Assembly (NCBI GenBank): GCA_002352215.1
Contig: DEIB01000016.1
Span: 72,684-136,683 of the forward strand
Source: Chthonomonas sp. UBA2785
GTDB lineage: Bacteria; Armatimonadota; Fimbriimonadia; Fimbriimonadales; Fimbriimonadaceae
Direction of reading: 5' to 3'
DNA: 64,000 nucleotides
Part shown: piece by piece, positions 41,762 to 50,963 of the stretch
How positions within the stretch are numbered: the first letter of the stretch is position 1
Layout of the letters: each line of letters begins with the position of its first letter
Position numbers and translations under genes: made by a program
The notes under the pieces: model-generated
Seen by the model: the letters and a program-made list of their open reading frames with translations, nothing else
The model's database searches: none
What the model was told of the DNA's origin: nothing

Positions 41762-43075
41762 ATGCACAAACAGAATCTTCGTCGGTTGATCATCGGGGCC
41801 GTGGCCATCATCGCCATCTTCATCGGGTGGTCCATGTTCCGCAACTACGCCAAGGACCCGGGCGACGTGGGCACCGTGGCGAGTGAAGGCTGGGTGCTGG
41901 CCGTGGAGGACACCGACGAGGGCTACCGCACGGTGGTCTTTAACCCCGATGGCGCCAAGACCACTTTAGGTGGAGCCGCTGACCAGGAAGACGAACTGGA
42001 GGCGACCTGGCGACCGGACGGCAACAAGGTGATGATGATTAGCAACCGGGGTGGCGGCAGCTTTAGCGTCTACCGGTGGCAGCCCGACACCCAGGATGCC
42101 GAACTGCGCATGCCCCGCGGCACCCGGAACGCCGCAGGCTTGTGGTATCCGCAATCGGGCGATGCCCTGCAGAACGATGCGGGCATCGTAATCGTCAGCG
42201 GCCTGGTGCACAGGATTGACCAACGCACGCAGAAGTTAACGCAAATCCTCCCGCCGCCTGACATGAGCCGGGGTGGCGCGCAAGAAGAAGGCGCCAGCGG
42301 CATGAGCGGCGCGATGAGTGGGGTTTACGCCACGCTGGGCACGTCGTTCAGTGCCGCCTATTGGGCGGGGAGCGACCAAGCGCTCTACGCCGTGATGCGC
42401 CGGGAAGAAGGCGGATTCTTGCTGATCTACAACCGCCTGGGCACGGATCCCAGCGGAATGCCCTACCCGCCAACCCCGCTCGCGGCCGGCGACCGCATTG
42501 ACCTGGATGTGTTGCCGAATGGGGTGGCCACCATTGCGGTGGAAGGCTACAAGTGGCCGGACCCGAATGACCCGCGCATCCCCGAGCAATACAAGAAGGA
42601 TGGCGAACTGACCGTGCCTTTCGAGAACGTTCTGTTTATCGCTCGCCCCTCGGCCGAAAGTGCGGCACCCGCCTTTACCGTGGCCTTTTCGGCCAGCAAC
42701 GACCAAGTGCTGCGGCACCCAGCGTTTGCCCCGGATGGCACGGCGATTATCGCCTCGGCCGGTTCGCTTAAGGACGGGCAGTTCAAGAGCGATGCACTCA
42801 TCATTTTCCCGCCCGAGGAAGGCGGCGTGCAAAAGGCGCAGCCCATCGTGCCGGGTCCGGCCGAGATGCCCGCTTGGCACCCCAACGGCAAAATGATCGT
42901 TTATGTCGGCAAGGACGACCAAGGGCGTGGGCGCCTATTCACCATCAACTTTGAAACCCAAACGCGCAAACCGTTGGGTGAGCCCGGGAAGTTCACGAAC
43001 CCCATGTTCAGCCCCAAGACGGACGAACGCGCGGGAACCGTGCCTAACCCGCCAACGCCCGCCCCGCAACCCTAA
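41762..43075 (+). CDS. Membrane-anchored propeller-like (PD40/TolB-type) protein
   Basis: The 437-aa protein has an N-terminal anchor (LIIGAVAIIAIFIGWSMF, about residues 10-27). A repeated WRPDGNKVMMISNRGGGSFSVYRW-like unit follows, recurring as FAPDGTAIIASAGS and WHPNGKMIVYVGKDDQGRGRL. These match beta-propeller PD40 blades. It should project from the inner membrane into the periplasm. The C-terminus overlaps the convergent GT9 gene by 32 bp. Function is unknown; binding or sensing is possible. Confidence 0.72.
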   Translation: MHKQNLRRLIIGAVAIIAIFIGWSMFRNYAKDPGDVGTVASEGWVLAVEDTDEGYRTVVFNPDGAKTTLGGAADQEDELEATWRPDGNKVMMISNRGGGSFSVYRWQPDTQDAELRMPRGTRNAAGLWYPQSGDALQNDAGIVIVSGLVHRIDQRTQKLTQILPPPDMSRGGAQEEGASGMSGAMSGVYATLGTSFSAAYWAGSDQALYAVMRREEGGFLLIYNRLGTDPSGMPYPPTPLAAGDRIDLDVLPNGVATIAVEGYKWPDPNDPRIPEQYKKDGELTVPFENVLFIARPSAESAAPAFTVAFSASNDQVLRHPAFAPDGTAIIASAGSLKDGQFKSDALIIFPPEEGGVQKAQPIVPGPAEMPAWHPNGKMIVYVGKDDQGRGRLFTINFETQTRKPLGEPGKFTNPMFSPKTDERAGTVPNPPTPAPQP

Positions 43076-43967
43076 GCACATCGTTGGGGTCGGGGTCACC
43101 CTCAAGGGTGTGGATGAACTGCCCGTACGGACACGTCCGGCGCGGGTCGTTCACCTTGTAAATGCCCACGCAGGGGCGCCCCAGGGCGGCAGCAATGTGC
43201 GTGCTGCCGGTATCCCCGCCGATGTGGACGGCGCACCCGTGGATGAGGGCGGTGAGCTCGGCCACATTGGTGTGCCCCACCATGTCTACGGGCGGGGTCG
43301 TGCAGTGGCTTTGAACTTCTTCGAAGATCGGGCGATCGCCGGGGGCTCCCAAGAAGACCACGGGGCGTCCCCGTTCCATCAGGGCTGCGGCGAGGAGCGC
43401 GTTCTTGGCCGGCGACCAGCGCTTGCTCGCCCAGCCCGCCCCGGCGTTGATCAGGGCATAACCCGGGCCATTCACGCCTCGTTCGGCCAACTTCGCGGAC
43501 ACGCTGGCTTGTTCTTCCGGCGCGGGAGCGAGGCCAAAACGGGCGCGGTGCGTTTGGCAGCCCAGGGCTCGGGCGACGTCCACGTATTGGTCCACCACGT
43601 GCAGGCTGCTGGGGTCGGGCATCACGGGGCTAGAGAACAGCCGCGCCCCCTCACGCTGCCAGTGGAACCCCAAGCGGCGCTTGGCGCGGGCCGCGCTCAC
43701 CAGCAAACCGGATTTGAGCAGCCCCTGCATATCCAGGGCCACGTCAAATTCGCCTAACTCCTTCACCCAGGCCCGCTTCTTGAGCTGGGATTTCTCGATG
43801 GTAATGACTTCGTCAATGGCGTCGCACTGCTTGGCCAGGGCGGCGAACCGCTTGTCCGCGATCCACACGATCTCGGTGGCGATGCCTTCGTCCTTCAGCG
43901 CGCAGGCCACCGGCAGGGTGCAGCACACGTCCCCCAGGGCGCTCAACCTTACGATGAGGACGCGCAC
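43044..43967 (-). CDS. Glycosyltransferase family 9 (heptosyltransferase-like), copy 2
   Basis: GT9 enzymes such as WaaC and WaaF add heptose to the LPS core. The 307-aa protein begins VLIVRLSALGDVCCTLPVA, the GT9 signature, and has YALINAGAGWASKRWSPAKN (about residue 177). It also has HIGGDTGSTHIAAALGRPCVGIY (about residues 249-271), the donor-binding region. It is the final gene of the lpxK-lpxL-like-GT9-GT9 operon and overlaps copy 1 by 19 bp. Confidence 0.88.
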   Translation of the reverse strand: MRVLIVRLSALGDVCCTLPVACALKDEGIATEIVWIADKRFAALAKQCDAIDEVITIEKSQLKKRAWVKELGEFDVALDMQGLLKSGLLVSAARAKRRLGFHWQREGARLFSSPVMPDPSSLHVVDQYVDVARALGCQTHRARFGLAPAPEEQASVSAKLAERGVNGPGYALINAGAGWASKRWSPAKNALLAAALMERGRPVVFLGAPGDRPIFEEVQSHCTTPPVDMVGHTNVAELTALIHGCAVHIGGDTGSTHIAAALGRPCVGIYKVNDPRRTCPYGQFIHTLEGDPDPNDVLRVAGRALAG

Positions 43968-44911
43968 GTTTCCTCCAATAGCTCTTGGGCGGCGTGGATC
44001 ACGTCCGCCGGGTCGGAATCATCCGCCCGCATCCCGCCGTGGATGATGCGGCCCTGCGTGGTGTAGGGGCGGAATCGCTCGGGGCGATTCTTGCTAAATA
44101 CGCTCACCACCGGCACGCCGTAGGCGGCGGCCATGTGCCCGGTGCCGGTGTCGGCGGCCACGTGGAGGTGGCTAGCGGCCACCAGCGCCATGGAGGTGCG
44201 CAGGTCATACGCCCCGACGCGGTTGATCACTTGGTCGTGCGGAATTTCGGGGTCGCCCGGGCCTCCGACGGCGACGATTTGGGTTCCGGGTGCGACCAAC
44301 CCGGCCGCCACCTCCGCCCACTTCTCAGGGGCGAACCGCTTGACGGACTCTGTGGCTCCGGTCTGGATCGTGATCAGTCGGCCCGGAAACTCAGCGCGGA
44401 ACGCCGCGACTTCGGCGTCCAAGTTGGGCATGATCGGGCGCTCGGGAGTTTCCAGAGGAGAGATCAATCGGGCAGCTGCCATCGCTCGGTCCACTTCGTG
44501 CGTCACGTCCCCGGCGAGGGCGGCCGGAGGGTTCAGCGTTCGCGCCAGGGCGTCGGTGGCGCGGGTGCTGATGCGCCGCTTGGCCCCAGAAAGCCGCAGG
44601 GCCAAAGCCGTCTTACTGTGCCCCTGAAAGTCAAACCCGACATCAAAATTGAGTTGCCGCAGGCGCATCCACTGCGCCCACTGCTCCCGGAAAGCCGCCG
44701 GGCCGCTCATGTTCTTCCAGCGCCGACGGTCAAACACTACCACCTCGTTCACCAGGTCCGGCACGGCTAGCACCGGCACCGGCTCGCGTTGCACCGCCCA
44801 GCCGATGAACGCCTCGGGGAACTGGCGGCGCAGCGCCGTCGCCGCCCACGCGGCCATCACGCAGTCGCCAATGGCGGCGAACCGCACAACGAGGATGCGA
44901 GGCGCGCTCAC
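43949..44911 (-). CDS. Glycosyltransferase family 9 (heptosyltransferase-like), copy 1
   Basis: The 320-aa protein starts from a GTG overlapping the acyltransferase stop (GTGA) and begins APRILVVRFAAIGDCVMAAW. It carries GT9 motifs VGFDFQGHSKTALALRLSG and HVAADTGTGHMAAAYGVPVVSVFSKNRPE (read as separate parts). A longer ATG start 10 codons upstream is less likely given the overlap. It probably adds a sugar, likely a heptose, to lipid A or core LPS, together with copy 2. Confidence 0.87.
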   Translation of the reverse strand: MSAPRILVVRFAAIGDCVMAAWAATALRRQFPEAFIGWAVQREPVPVLAVPDLVNEVVVFDRRRWKNMSGPAAFREQWAQWMRLRQLNFDVGFDFQGHSKTALALRLSGAKRRISTRATDALARTLNPPAALAGDVTHEVDRAMAAARLISPLETPERPIMPNLDAEVAAFRAEFPGRLITIQTGATESVKRFAPEKWAEVAAGLVAPGTQIVAVGGPGDPEIPHDQVINRVGAYDLRTSMALVAASHLHVAADTGTGHMAAAYGVPVVSVFSKNRPERFRPYTTQGRIIHGGMRADDSDPADVIHAAQELLEETCASSS

Positions 44912-45798
44912 AGCAGCCCCTTGCGGCGGGCGGCCCGCCACCGGTCATGAATCCACAGCCACTGCGCCGGGCGGGTGCGGATCTGCTCTTCTAGCCAAGC
45001 GTGCACCGCCTGCATCGTCGCCACCCCCTTCTCGCCTTCGGGGGTGACCATGAGGGGCGTAAAGAAGTGAATCTCATACTGCCCCACGCCGGTGCGCCAA
45101 CACACGGCGGGCAGGATGGGGGCGCGGGTGCGTTCGTGAATCACGCCCAGGCCGAGGTTCGTCCCCGCGGGGTGCCCGAAGAACGGCACGAACGCGCTGG
45201 AGTCGTTCTGGTCGCTGAGGATGCCGACGATTTGGTTGGCCTTGAGCGCATCGAGGATCGGGCGGGTGGCCTCGCCGCGCGGAATGATGGTGGTGCCAGA
45301 CGCCCGCCGAAGATCGTTGATGATGCGATCGACGCCGCCGGTGTCGGCGGAACGAATGACCACATTGAGGGGGTAGCCCGAGCGCGACAGCCACGCGGCC
45401 ATGCGCTCCCAGTGCCCCAGGTGGCCGGTGGCCAGCAGCACGCCACGCCCTTCGGCCAGGGCGGCTTCCAGGTTCTCGCGCCCCACCACGGTGATCTTGC
45501 TCTCCAGTTCGGGCAAGGGCCGCTCGGCATAGGCTAAGAAATCCGCGCTCACGGTGCCGAAGTGTTCGTAAACCTCGCGGATCACTCTTGCCCGGTCTTC
45601 CGCCGACCACTCGGGGAACACCATCGCCAGGTTGCGGTCCGCCACTTCGGTGCGTCGCCCTACCCGCTGAAGGATGCGGCCCCACCGTCGCCCCGTAGCC
45701 TCGATCACCTCATCCGGGCGACCGACCAACCGACGCCGGAGCGTGCGGAGCAGCCACTCCCCCGCTTTGCCGACCAGGGCCTTCCGACGTTGACTCAT
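44908..45798 (-). CDS. LpxL/HtrB-type lipid A acyltransferase
   Basis: These enzymes add a secondary acyl chain to lipid A at the inner membrane. The 296-aa protein shows LLATGHLGHWERMAAW, containing the His-x4-Glu catalytic pair (GHLGHWE, about residues 120-126). ILSDQNDSSAFVPFFGHPAG and WLWIHDRWR at the end are family features. The first helix is not strongly hydrophobic, which is unusual. It lies between lpxK and two GT9 genes in one LPS operon. Confidence 0.88.
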   Translation of the reverse strand: MSQRRKALVGKAGEWLLRTLRRRLVGRPDEVIEATGRRWGRILQRVGRRTEVADRNLAMVFPEWSAEDRARVIREVYEHFGTVSADFLAYAERPLPELESKITVVGRENLEAALAEGRGVLLATGHLGHWERMAAWLSRSGYPLNVVIRSADTGGVDRIINDLRRASGTTIIPRGEATRPILDALKANQIVGILSDQNDSSAFVPFFGHPAGTNLGLGVIHERTRAPILPAVCWRTGVGQYEIHFFTPLMVTPEGEKGVATMQAVHAWLEEQIRTRPAQWLWIHDRWRAARRKGLL

Positions 45799-45802
45799 AG
45801 AA

Positions 45803-46774
45803 CTACTTCGCGGCAATGCGAGCGCCCAGCCACTCGGCGAATTCCGCCGTCGGCTCGATCGTGACGCCGTACTGCAGGATTCCCCAAGCTCTCGATTCTA
45901 CGTCGGGCCGTTGCCGAATCTTGACCCAGTCCTTCGCCGTGGTGAGAATGGGCAGGTCCGCCGGGATGCGGCTCAGGAGCTGCGGATCATCGAGCGGGTC
46001 GTGATCGGGGCGGGCCACCCCGCTGGCTACGTCATAACCCAAGTGCTCGGCCGTCATCACCATGCGGTGCGGATAGGCGATGGCCGTGAGGGTGGCCACC
46101 CGCGCGGGCGGCCTCACTTCGCTTTTCGTCCACTCAATCCCTCGAATGAACGGCCGGACTGAGAATTGATCGTTCGGCAAGAGCAAGTCGGCTTTGCGCC
46201 GCCCCGCCCCACGGGGCTCACGGTATGGCCCGGCGGGGAGGCAGAACGAGTTCACCGGCCGCTCGGGGTCCAGAACAATGCTCACATCCTTCCGCAGCGG
46301 CAGATGCTGAAACCCGTCGTCCATTAATAGCACCGCACCGGGGTGATGCGCGGCCACTAAGGCGGCGGCATCCACCCGCTTGCGTCCCACCACCAGCGGC
46401 ACATCGGGCAAAGCCTCACGGATCATGGCGGGTTCATCCCCCCATTCCTTCGGGTCGAGCGGCCCGGCCGGGGCCAAGCTCGCCCCCTCTTGGCGAGGAC
46501 TCCGGTACCCGTTGCACCCAATCACCACCTCGCGCCCCTGCCCCTGCAACACCTGCGCGACGTGGATGACCACCGGCGATTTGCCACTGCCCCCCACTCG
46601 CAGGTTGCCGATGCACACGATGGGCGCGTGCGGCTGCTGGGGCCGCTTGATCCCGAGCTTATACATCAGCTCGTAGCTCATCCAGCCGATGGCGTACAGC
46701 CCGGCGAGCGGGAGCATCACCCACGATTCGATGTCTCGTCGGTCCGATTCAAACTCGCGCTGGATGACTCCCAT
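45803..46774 (-). CDS. lpxK: Tetraacyldisaccharide 4'-kinase
   Basis: LpxK phosphorylates the lipid A precursor. The 323-aa product has an N-terminal membrane helix (LPLAGLYAIGWMSYELMYKLG) and the P-loop GNLRVGGSGKSPVVIHV (about residues 56-72). WGDEPAMIREALPDVPLVVG and LLMDDGFQHLPLRKDVSIVL (about 149-168) also fit. The presence of this gene shows that the organism makes lipid A. It leads the four-gene LPS operon and lies 15 bp after polA on the same strand. Confidence 0.94.
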   Translation of the reverse strand: MGVIQREFESDRRDIESWVMLPLAGLYAIGWMSYELMYKLGIKRPQQPHAPIVCIGNLRVGGSGKSPVVIHVAQVLQGQGREVVIGCNGYRSPRQEGASLAPAGPLDPKEWGDEPAMIREALPDVPLVVGRKRVDAAALVAAHHPGAVLLMDDGFQHLPLRKDVSIVLDPERPVNSFCLPAGPYREPRGAGRRKADLLLPNDQFSVRPFIRGIEWTKSEVRPPARVATLTAIAYPHRMVMTAEHLGYDVASGVARPDHDPLDDPQLLSRIPADLPILTTAKDWVKIRQRPDVESRAWGILQYGVTIEPTAEFAEWLGARIAAK

Positions 46775-46789
46775 GGTGGCTAGAGAGGC

Positions 46790-49396
46790 TCAGCTCGGGC
46801 GGGCGATGGGGGTCATGTCCAGCCAGTTCGGGCCGATCTTGGCGTCCACTTCCACCGGAACATTAAGCGGCAGCGCCTGCTCCATGGCCTCGCGGATGGG
46901 TTCCAGCGGGGCGTGTTGCCCCTGCGGAACCTCGAACACCAGTTCGTCGTGCACCTGCAGCAGCATGCGGATGCCGGTGCCTTCCAGCAGCTTCGGCATG
47001 CGTAGCATAGCGAGCTTGATCATGTCGGCGGCAGTGCCCTGAATGGGGGCGTTCATGGCTTGGCGCTCGGCGTACTGCCGGGCCGTGCGGTTGCCCGCGT
47101 GGATGTCCGAGAAGTAGCGGCGGCGGCCCGTCATGGTCACCGTGAAACCTCGGCTGCGGGCGTCTTCCACCACGATCTCGGTGAAGGCCTTCACGCGCGG
47201 GAAGCGTTCGTTGTACTGCTTGATAAGGGCCTTGGCCTCGCTGACCCCGAACCCGGTGCCGAGTTGCTGGGCCAAGCCGTATTCGGTCACCCCGTACAGC
47301 ACCGCGTAGTTCAGCATCTTGGCCAGGCGGCGCTGCTCCTTGCTCACGGCCTCGGTTTCCATCCCGAACATCAGCCCGGCGGTGACAGAGTGGACGTCCA
47401 CGTGGTCGCGGAAGGCCTGCGTCAAGGCTTCGTCTTCGCACATGTGCGCCAAGATGCGGAGCTCGATCTGGCTGTAGTCAAAGCTGGCCAATTCGAACCC
47501 GTCGGCCGGGATGAACGCCCGCCGAATCTGCCGCCCCAACTCCGTGCGGATGGGGATGTTCTGCAGGTTGGGTTCATTGCTGCTCAGGCGGCCCGTGGCG
47601 GCCACGGTCTGGTTGAACTTGGTGTGCAGCCGCTGGTCGTCGGCCACCAGCCGGGGGAGCGCATCGGCGTAGGTGCCGCGCAGCTTGGTGAGTTCGCGGT
47701 AATGCAGGATTTCGGCGGCGATGGGGTGCTCAATGGCGAGATCCGCCAGCACTTCCACCCCGGTCGCCCAGCCCGTCTTGGTGGGCTTGCCCCCGGGCAG
47801 TTGCATGCGCTCAAACAGCACTTCCCCGATCTGCTTGGGTGAACCCAGGTTGAACTCTTCGCCCGCAATCTCCCACGCGCGGCGCTGAATCTCGACCACT
47901 TCTTCGCCCAGCCGCGAGCTGTATTCGCGCAGGTAATCGGGGTCCAGCCGAATCCCCCAGTCCTCCATGTCGGCCAGGATCGGCACCAACGGCCCTTCGA
48001 TGTCTTGGTACACCGCCGTCTGCTTCTCGGCCTCGAGGCGAGCGGCCATCACCTCGCGCAGCGGGTGGAGATAAAGCACCCGGTGGTCCGGGTTGGGCGG
48101 GCGCACCCCGTCCAAATAGCCCGCCAGCAGGTCATCCAGTTCGTAGTTCGTCCGCCCGCTTTGCAGCACGTAGGCGGCCAGCATGGTGTCGAATCCCGGG
48201 GCCGTCCAAGTGTCCAGGCCGTGGAAAACTGGCTTGACATCGTGCCCGGTGGCGCGGGAGGGGTCTTGCGCCAGAAGCTCGCGCACCACCGACCAAGGCG
48301 CGTAAGCCAGGCGGGTGCCGACGGCCACAGTGCCTTCGCCCGCGTCTTCTTCATCAAACATCCCGGGCTGGGCGGCGGCGCGCGGCGGCATCAACGCCCA
48401 AGGGGCATCGCCCACAAACTTCTGCAGGGCGGCGAGGTCGCGGGGGCGAGCGGTTTCGGTCGGCTCAAGGGCCTCGCGCTCCACGGCGGCCACCACCACG
48501 GGAGCGTCACTGGCTTGCGCGTAGGCGGCCAACACCTGCGGCACCTTGCGCGAAAACTGTCGGAATTCCAACGACTGCATCATCGCCACCGCTTCGTTGA
48601 TCTGCTCGGCCGTGAGGGCGTAGGGCGCGAAGTCGTATTCCAGCGGCACATCGCGGATGATCGTGGCGAGCCACTTGCTCTTGCGCATTTGCTCTTCGTT
48701 GCCCACGATCTTCTTGCGGAACTTCTCCGGCACCTCGTCCATGCGTTCCAGCAGGTCTTCGATGGTCGCGAACTGCTGCAGCAGCGCCGACGCCGACTTG
48801 TCGCCAATCCCGGGCACGCCCGGGATGTTGTCGCTGGTGTCGCCCACCAGGGCCTTGTAATCGGGGATGGCTTCAGGGCCGAAGCCGTAGCGTTCTCGCA
48901 CCGCGTCGGGGTCGTACATCACCACGTCGCTCACCCCGCGCCGGGTCGTCATCACGGTCACGGCATGGTCCACCAGTTGCAGGTTATCGAGGTCGCCGGT
49001 AACGATGATGGTGTCGTAGCCGTTGGTTTCGCCCAGGTAGCTTAGGGTACCGACCACGTCGTCGGCTTCATAGCCGGGCATCTCCATCACCGGCAGATGG
49101 AAGGCGCGCACCAATTCGCGCACGAATTCCAGCTGCTGGTTGAGCTCATTGGGCGTCTCGCGGCGGGTGCCCTTGTACTCCGCGTACTCGGCGTGGCGGA
49201 AGGTCTTCCCCGGCGGGTCCAGGCACACCACCAGCGCATCCGGCTTGTGCTCGGTCAGCAGCGAGAGCAACATTCCGGTAAACCCAAACAGCGCGTTGGT
49301 GGGCCGCCCATCGCTCGTGCTCATGAAGCCGGTGCCGTAAAACGCCCGGAACATGAGGCTGAAGCCATCGATGAGGATGAGTCGGCGCGCGGCCAT
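46790..49396 (-). CDS. polA: DNA polymerase I
   Basis: PolA fills gaps and removes RNA primers. The 868-aa protein has an N-terminal 5'-3' nuclease domain (GDTSDNIPGVPGIGDKSA, about residues 187-204) and a complete polymerase domain. Motif A is FDYSQIELRILAHM, motif B is RRLAKMLNYAVLYGV and motif C is LLQVHDELVFE. The middle 3'-5' exonuclease region lacks the expected DTE metal site and reads AWALMPPRA there, so proofreading is probably lost. Motif B has Tyr where E. coli has Phe762. Starts with ATG; no longer start is needed. Confidence 0.96.
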   Translation of the reverse strand: MAARRLILIDGFSLMFRAFYGTGFMSTSDGRPTNALFGFTGMLLSLLTEHKPDALVVCLDPPGKTFRHAEYAEYKGTRRETPNELNQQLEFVRELVRAFHLPVMEMPGYEADDVVGTLSYLGETNGYDTIIVTGDLDNLQLVDHAVTVMTTRRGVSDVVMYDPDAVRERYGFGPEAIPDYKALVGDTSDNIPGVPGIGDKSASALLQQFATIEDLLERMDEVPEKFRKKIVGNEEQMRKSKWLATIIRDVPLEYDFAPYALTAEQINEAVAMMQSLEFRQFSRKVPQVLAAYAQASDAPVVVAAVEREALEPTETARPRDLAALQKFVGDAPWALMPPRAAAQPGMFDEEDAGEGTVAVGTRLAYAPWSVVRELLAQDPSRATGHDVKPVFHGLDTWTAPGFDTMLAAYVLQSGRTNYELDDLLAGYLDGVRPPNPDHRVLYLHPLREVMAARLEAEKQTAVYQDIEGPLVPILADMEDWGIRLDPDYLREYSSRLGEEVVEIQRRAWEIAGEEFNLGSPKQIGEVLFERMQLPGGKPTKTGWATGVEVLADLAIEHPIAAEILHYRELTKLRGTYADALPRLVADDQRLHTKFNQTVAATGRLSSNEPNLQNIPIRTELGRQIRRAFIPADGFELASFDYSQIELRILAHMCEDEALTQAFRDHVDVHSVTAGLMFGMETEAVSKEQRRLAKMLNYAVLYGVTEYGLAQQLGTGFGVSEAKALIKQYNERFPRVKAFTEIVVEDARSRGFTVTMTGRRRYFSDIHAGNRTARQYAERQAMNAPIQGTAADMIKLAMLRMPKLLEGTGIRMLLQVHDELVFEVPQGQHAPLEPIREAMEQALPLNVPVEVDAKIGPNWLDMTPIARPS

Positions 49397-49520
49397 GGCG
49401 GCAAGTTACCCCCACAAAATGCAACGGCAGGGCCCCGGAAAGGGTATCATTGGGGGTGCGGGAGGAACGGCCCGCGTTGGGCGGAAACGCTCAATCTCCG
49501 TTTAGGGGAAGGTTCAAAGA

Positions 49521-49850
49521 ATGATTTATCGGCCGGTACGTTATGAACAAATGATGAAAGCCGCCGAAGGGATGGACGTCCGAGCACGACGAATGTTCGA
49601 AGGGATGGCCATCTACAGCGGCGAGAAGATGTTTGCCTACTTGGTAGGAGAAGATATTGGCCTGAAGTTATCACCCGAGGACCGATTCGCCGCCATGGAG
49701 CTGGGAGCCGATGAACTTCGCGCCAACCCTGATGCCGAACCCATGAAGGAATACGTGCGGATGCCGCGCAATGTCCTTGACAACTACGACACTTTTGTGA
49801 CGTGGGTGCAACGCAGCGCCACGTACGCGACGGGCCAATCCATTAACTAA
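49521..49850 (+). CDS. TfoX N-terminal domain protein
   Basis: The 109-aa protein reads RARRMFEGMAIYSGEKMFAYLVGEDIG and LKLSPEDRFAAMELG, with MPRNVLDNYDTFVTWVQRS near the end. This is the TfoX N-terminal fold, found alone in many bacteria. TfoX regulates competence in gammaproteobacteria, but single-domain copies have no defined role. It has its own terminator and a possible -10 box (TATCAT, 49445-49450) about 70 bp before the ATG. It is divergent from polA. Confidence 0.75.
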   Translation: MIYRPVRYEQMMKAAEGMDVRARRMFEGMAIYSGEKMFAYLVGEDIGLKLSPEDRFAAMELGADELRANPDAEPMKEYVRMPRNVLDNYDTFVTWVQRSATYATGQSIN

Positions 49851-49888
49851 GCCCTCATGATCCCGGTGCCGATGGCACCAAACCCGAC

Positions 49889-49920
49889 GGGGTCGAGAGT
49901 GACCATAAGCTCTCGACCCC
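49889..49920 (+). terminator. Terminator after the TfoX-N gene
   Basis: A perfect 11-bp stem (GGGGTCGAGAG/CTCTCGACCCC) with a 10-nt loop, followed by GTTCATTTG. The T run is short. Confidence 0.75.
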
Positions 49921-50000
49921 GTTCATTTGCCCAACGGCAACCAATTTGAGCCCTGCAACGGTGCAGGCTGAACCCGTAGAATAAACGAGCAAGCACCGCC

Positions 50001-50963
50001 ATGAACAGCATTGGAGTTCTCACCAGTGGGGGAGATGCCCCCGGCATGAATGCCGCCGTGCGCGGCGTGGTGCGGGCGGCCCTGGGGCGCGGAGTGGAAG
50101 TCTTTGGCTTCCGACACGGCTGGCGGGGCGTCATTTCCGGCGAAGGGGTCTGGATGGAATCCGGCACCGTGAGCGGCATCCTTGACCGAGGGGGCACCCA
50201 ATTGCACACGGCGCGATGCCCCGAGTTCCGCGAGCGAGTCGGCCGCGAGCAGGCCATGGAGAACGTGAAGGAACTCGGCCTGGAAGGTTTGGTGGTGATC
50301 GGCGGGGACGGCTCCCTGACCGGGGCCCGCAAGCTCTACGAAGAATTCAAGTTCCCGGTGGTGGGCGTGCCGGGCTCGATTGACAACGACATTGCGGGCA
50401 CGGATTACTCCATTGGATTCGACACCGCCAACAACACCGCTCTCGACGCGATCGACAAGATCCGCGACACCGCCTACTCTCACGATCGTGTGTTCGTGAT
50501 CGAGGTGATGGGGCGGGCGAACGGCTTCATTGCGGTGGAAGTCGCCCTCGCCAGTGGCGCGGAGGCCGTGCTGGTGCCCGAAGTGCCGTTCTCCCTTATC
50601 AACATCTGCGACCGATTGAAGCGCCAGCGCGCCAAGGGCAAGCGCAGCAGCATCATTGTGGTGGCCGAGGGCGCGGCGCGGGCGGCCGACGTGGCCGACT
50701 TTGTGAGCAAGAACACGGGCTACGAAACTCGCTATTTGGTGCTGGGGCACATGCAAAGGGGCGGCTCGCCCACCGCTTTTGACCGGGTACTGGCCCTTCG
50801 CCTGGGCGCCTTTGCGGCGAACCGATTGATCAGCGGGTTTCACGGCGAAATGGTGGGGGTCTACGGCGACAAACTGGTGGCCAACCCGCTGAGCTATGTG
50901 CTGAGCACCCAGCGCCACATCGACCCCGACCGGCTGTTGCTGGTCGAAGCCATGACCGTATGA
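50001..50963 (+). CDS. pfkA: ATP-dependent 6-phosphofructokinase
   Basis: PfkA makes fructose-1,6-bisphosphate. The 320-aa enzyme has LTSGGDAPGMNAAVRG (about residues 7-22), VVIGGDGSLTGARKLY (about 97-112) and VPGSIDNDIAGTDYSIGFDTA with the catalytic TIDND-like site. VIEVMGRANGFIAVEVAL also fits. Gly in GGDGS and Gly before SIDND point to ATP rather than pyrophosphate use. It overlaps the next gene (a PfkB-family kinase) by 4 bp. Confidence 0.94.
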   Translation: MNSIGVLTSGGDAPGMNAAVRGVVRAALGRGVEVFGFRHGWRGVISGEGVWMESGTVSGILDRGGTQLHTARCPEFRERVGREQAMENVKELGLEGLVVIGGDGSLTGARKLYEEFKFPVVGVPGSIDNDIAGTDYSIGFDTANNTALDAIDKIRDTAYSHDRVFVIEVMGRANGFIAVEVALASGAEAVLVPEVPFSLINICDRLKRQRAKGKRSSIIVVAEGAARAADVADFVSKNTGYETRYLVLGHMQRGGSPTAFDRVLALRLGAFAANRLISGFHGEMVGVYGDKLVANPLSYVLSTQRHIDPDRLLLVEAMTV

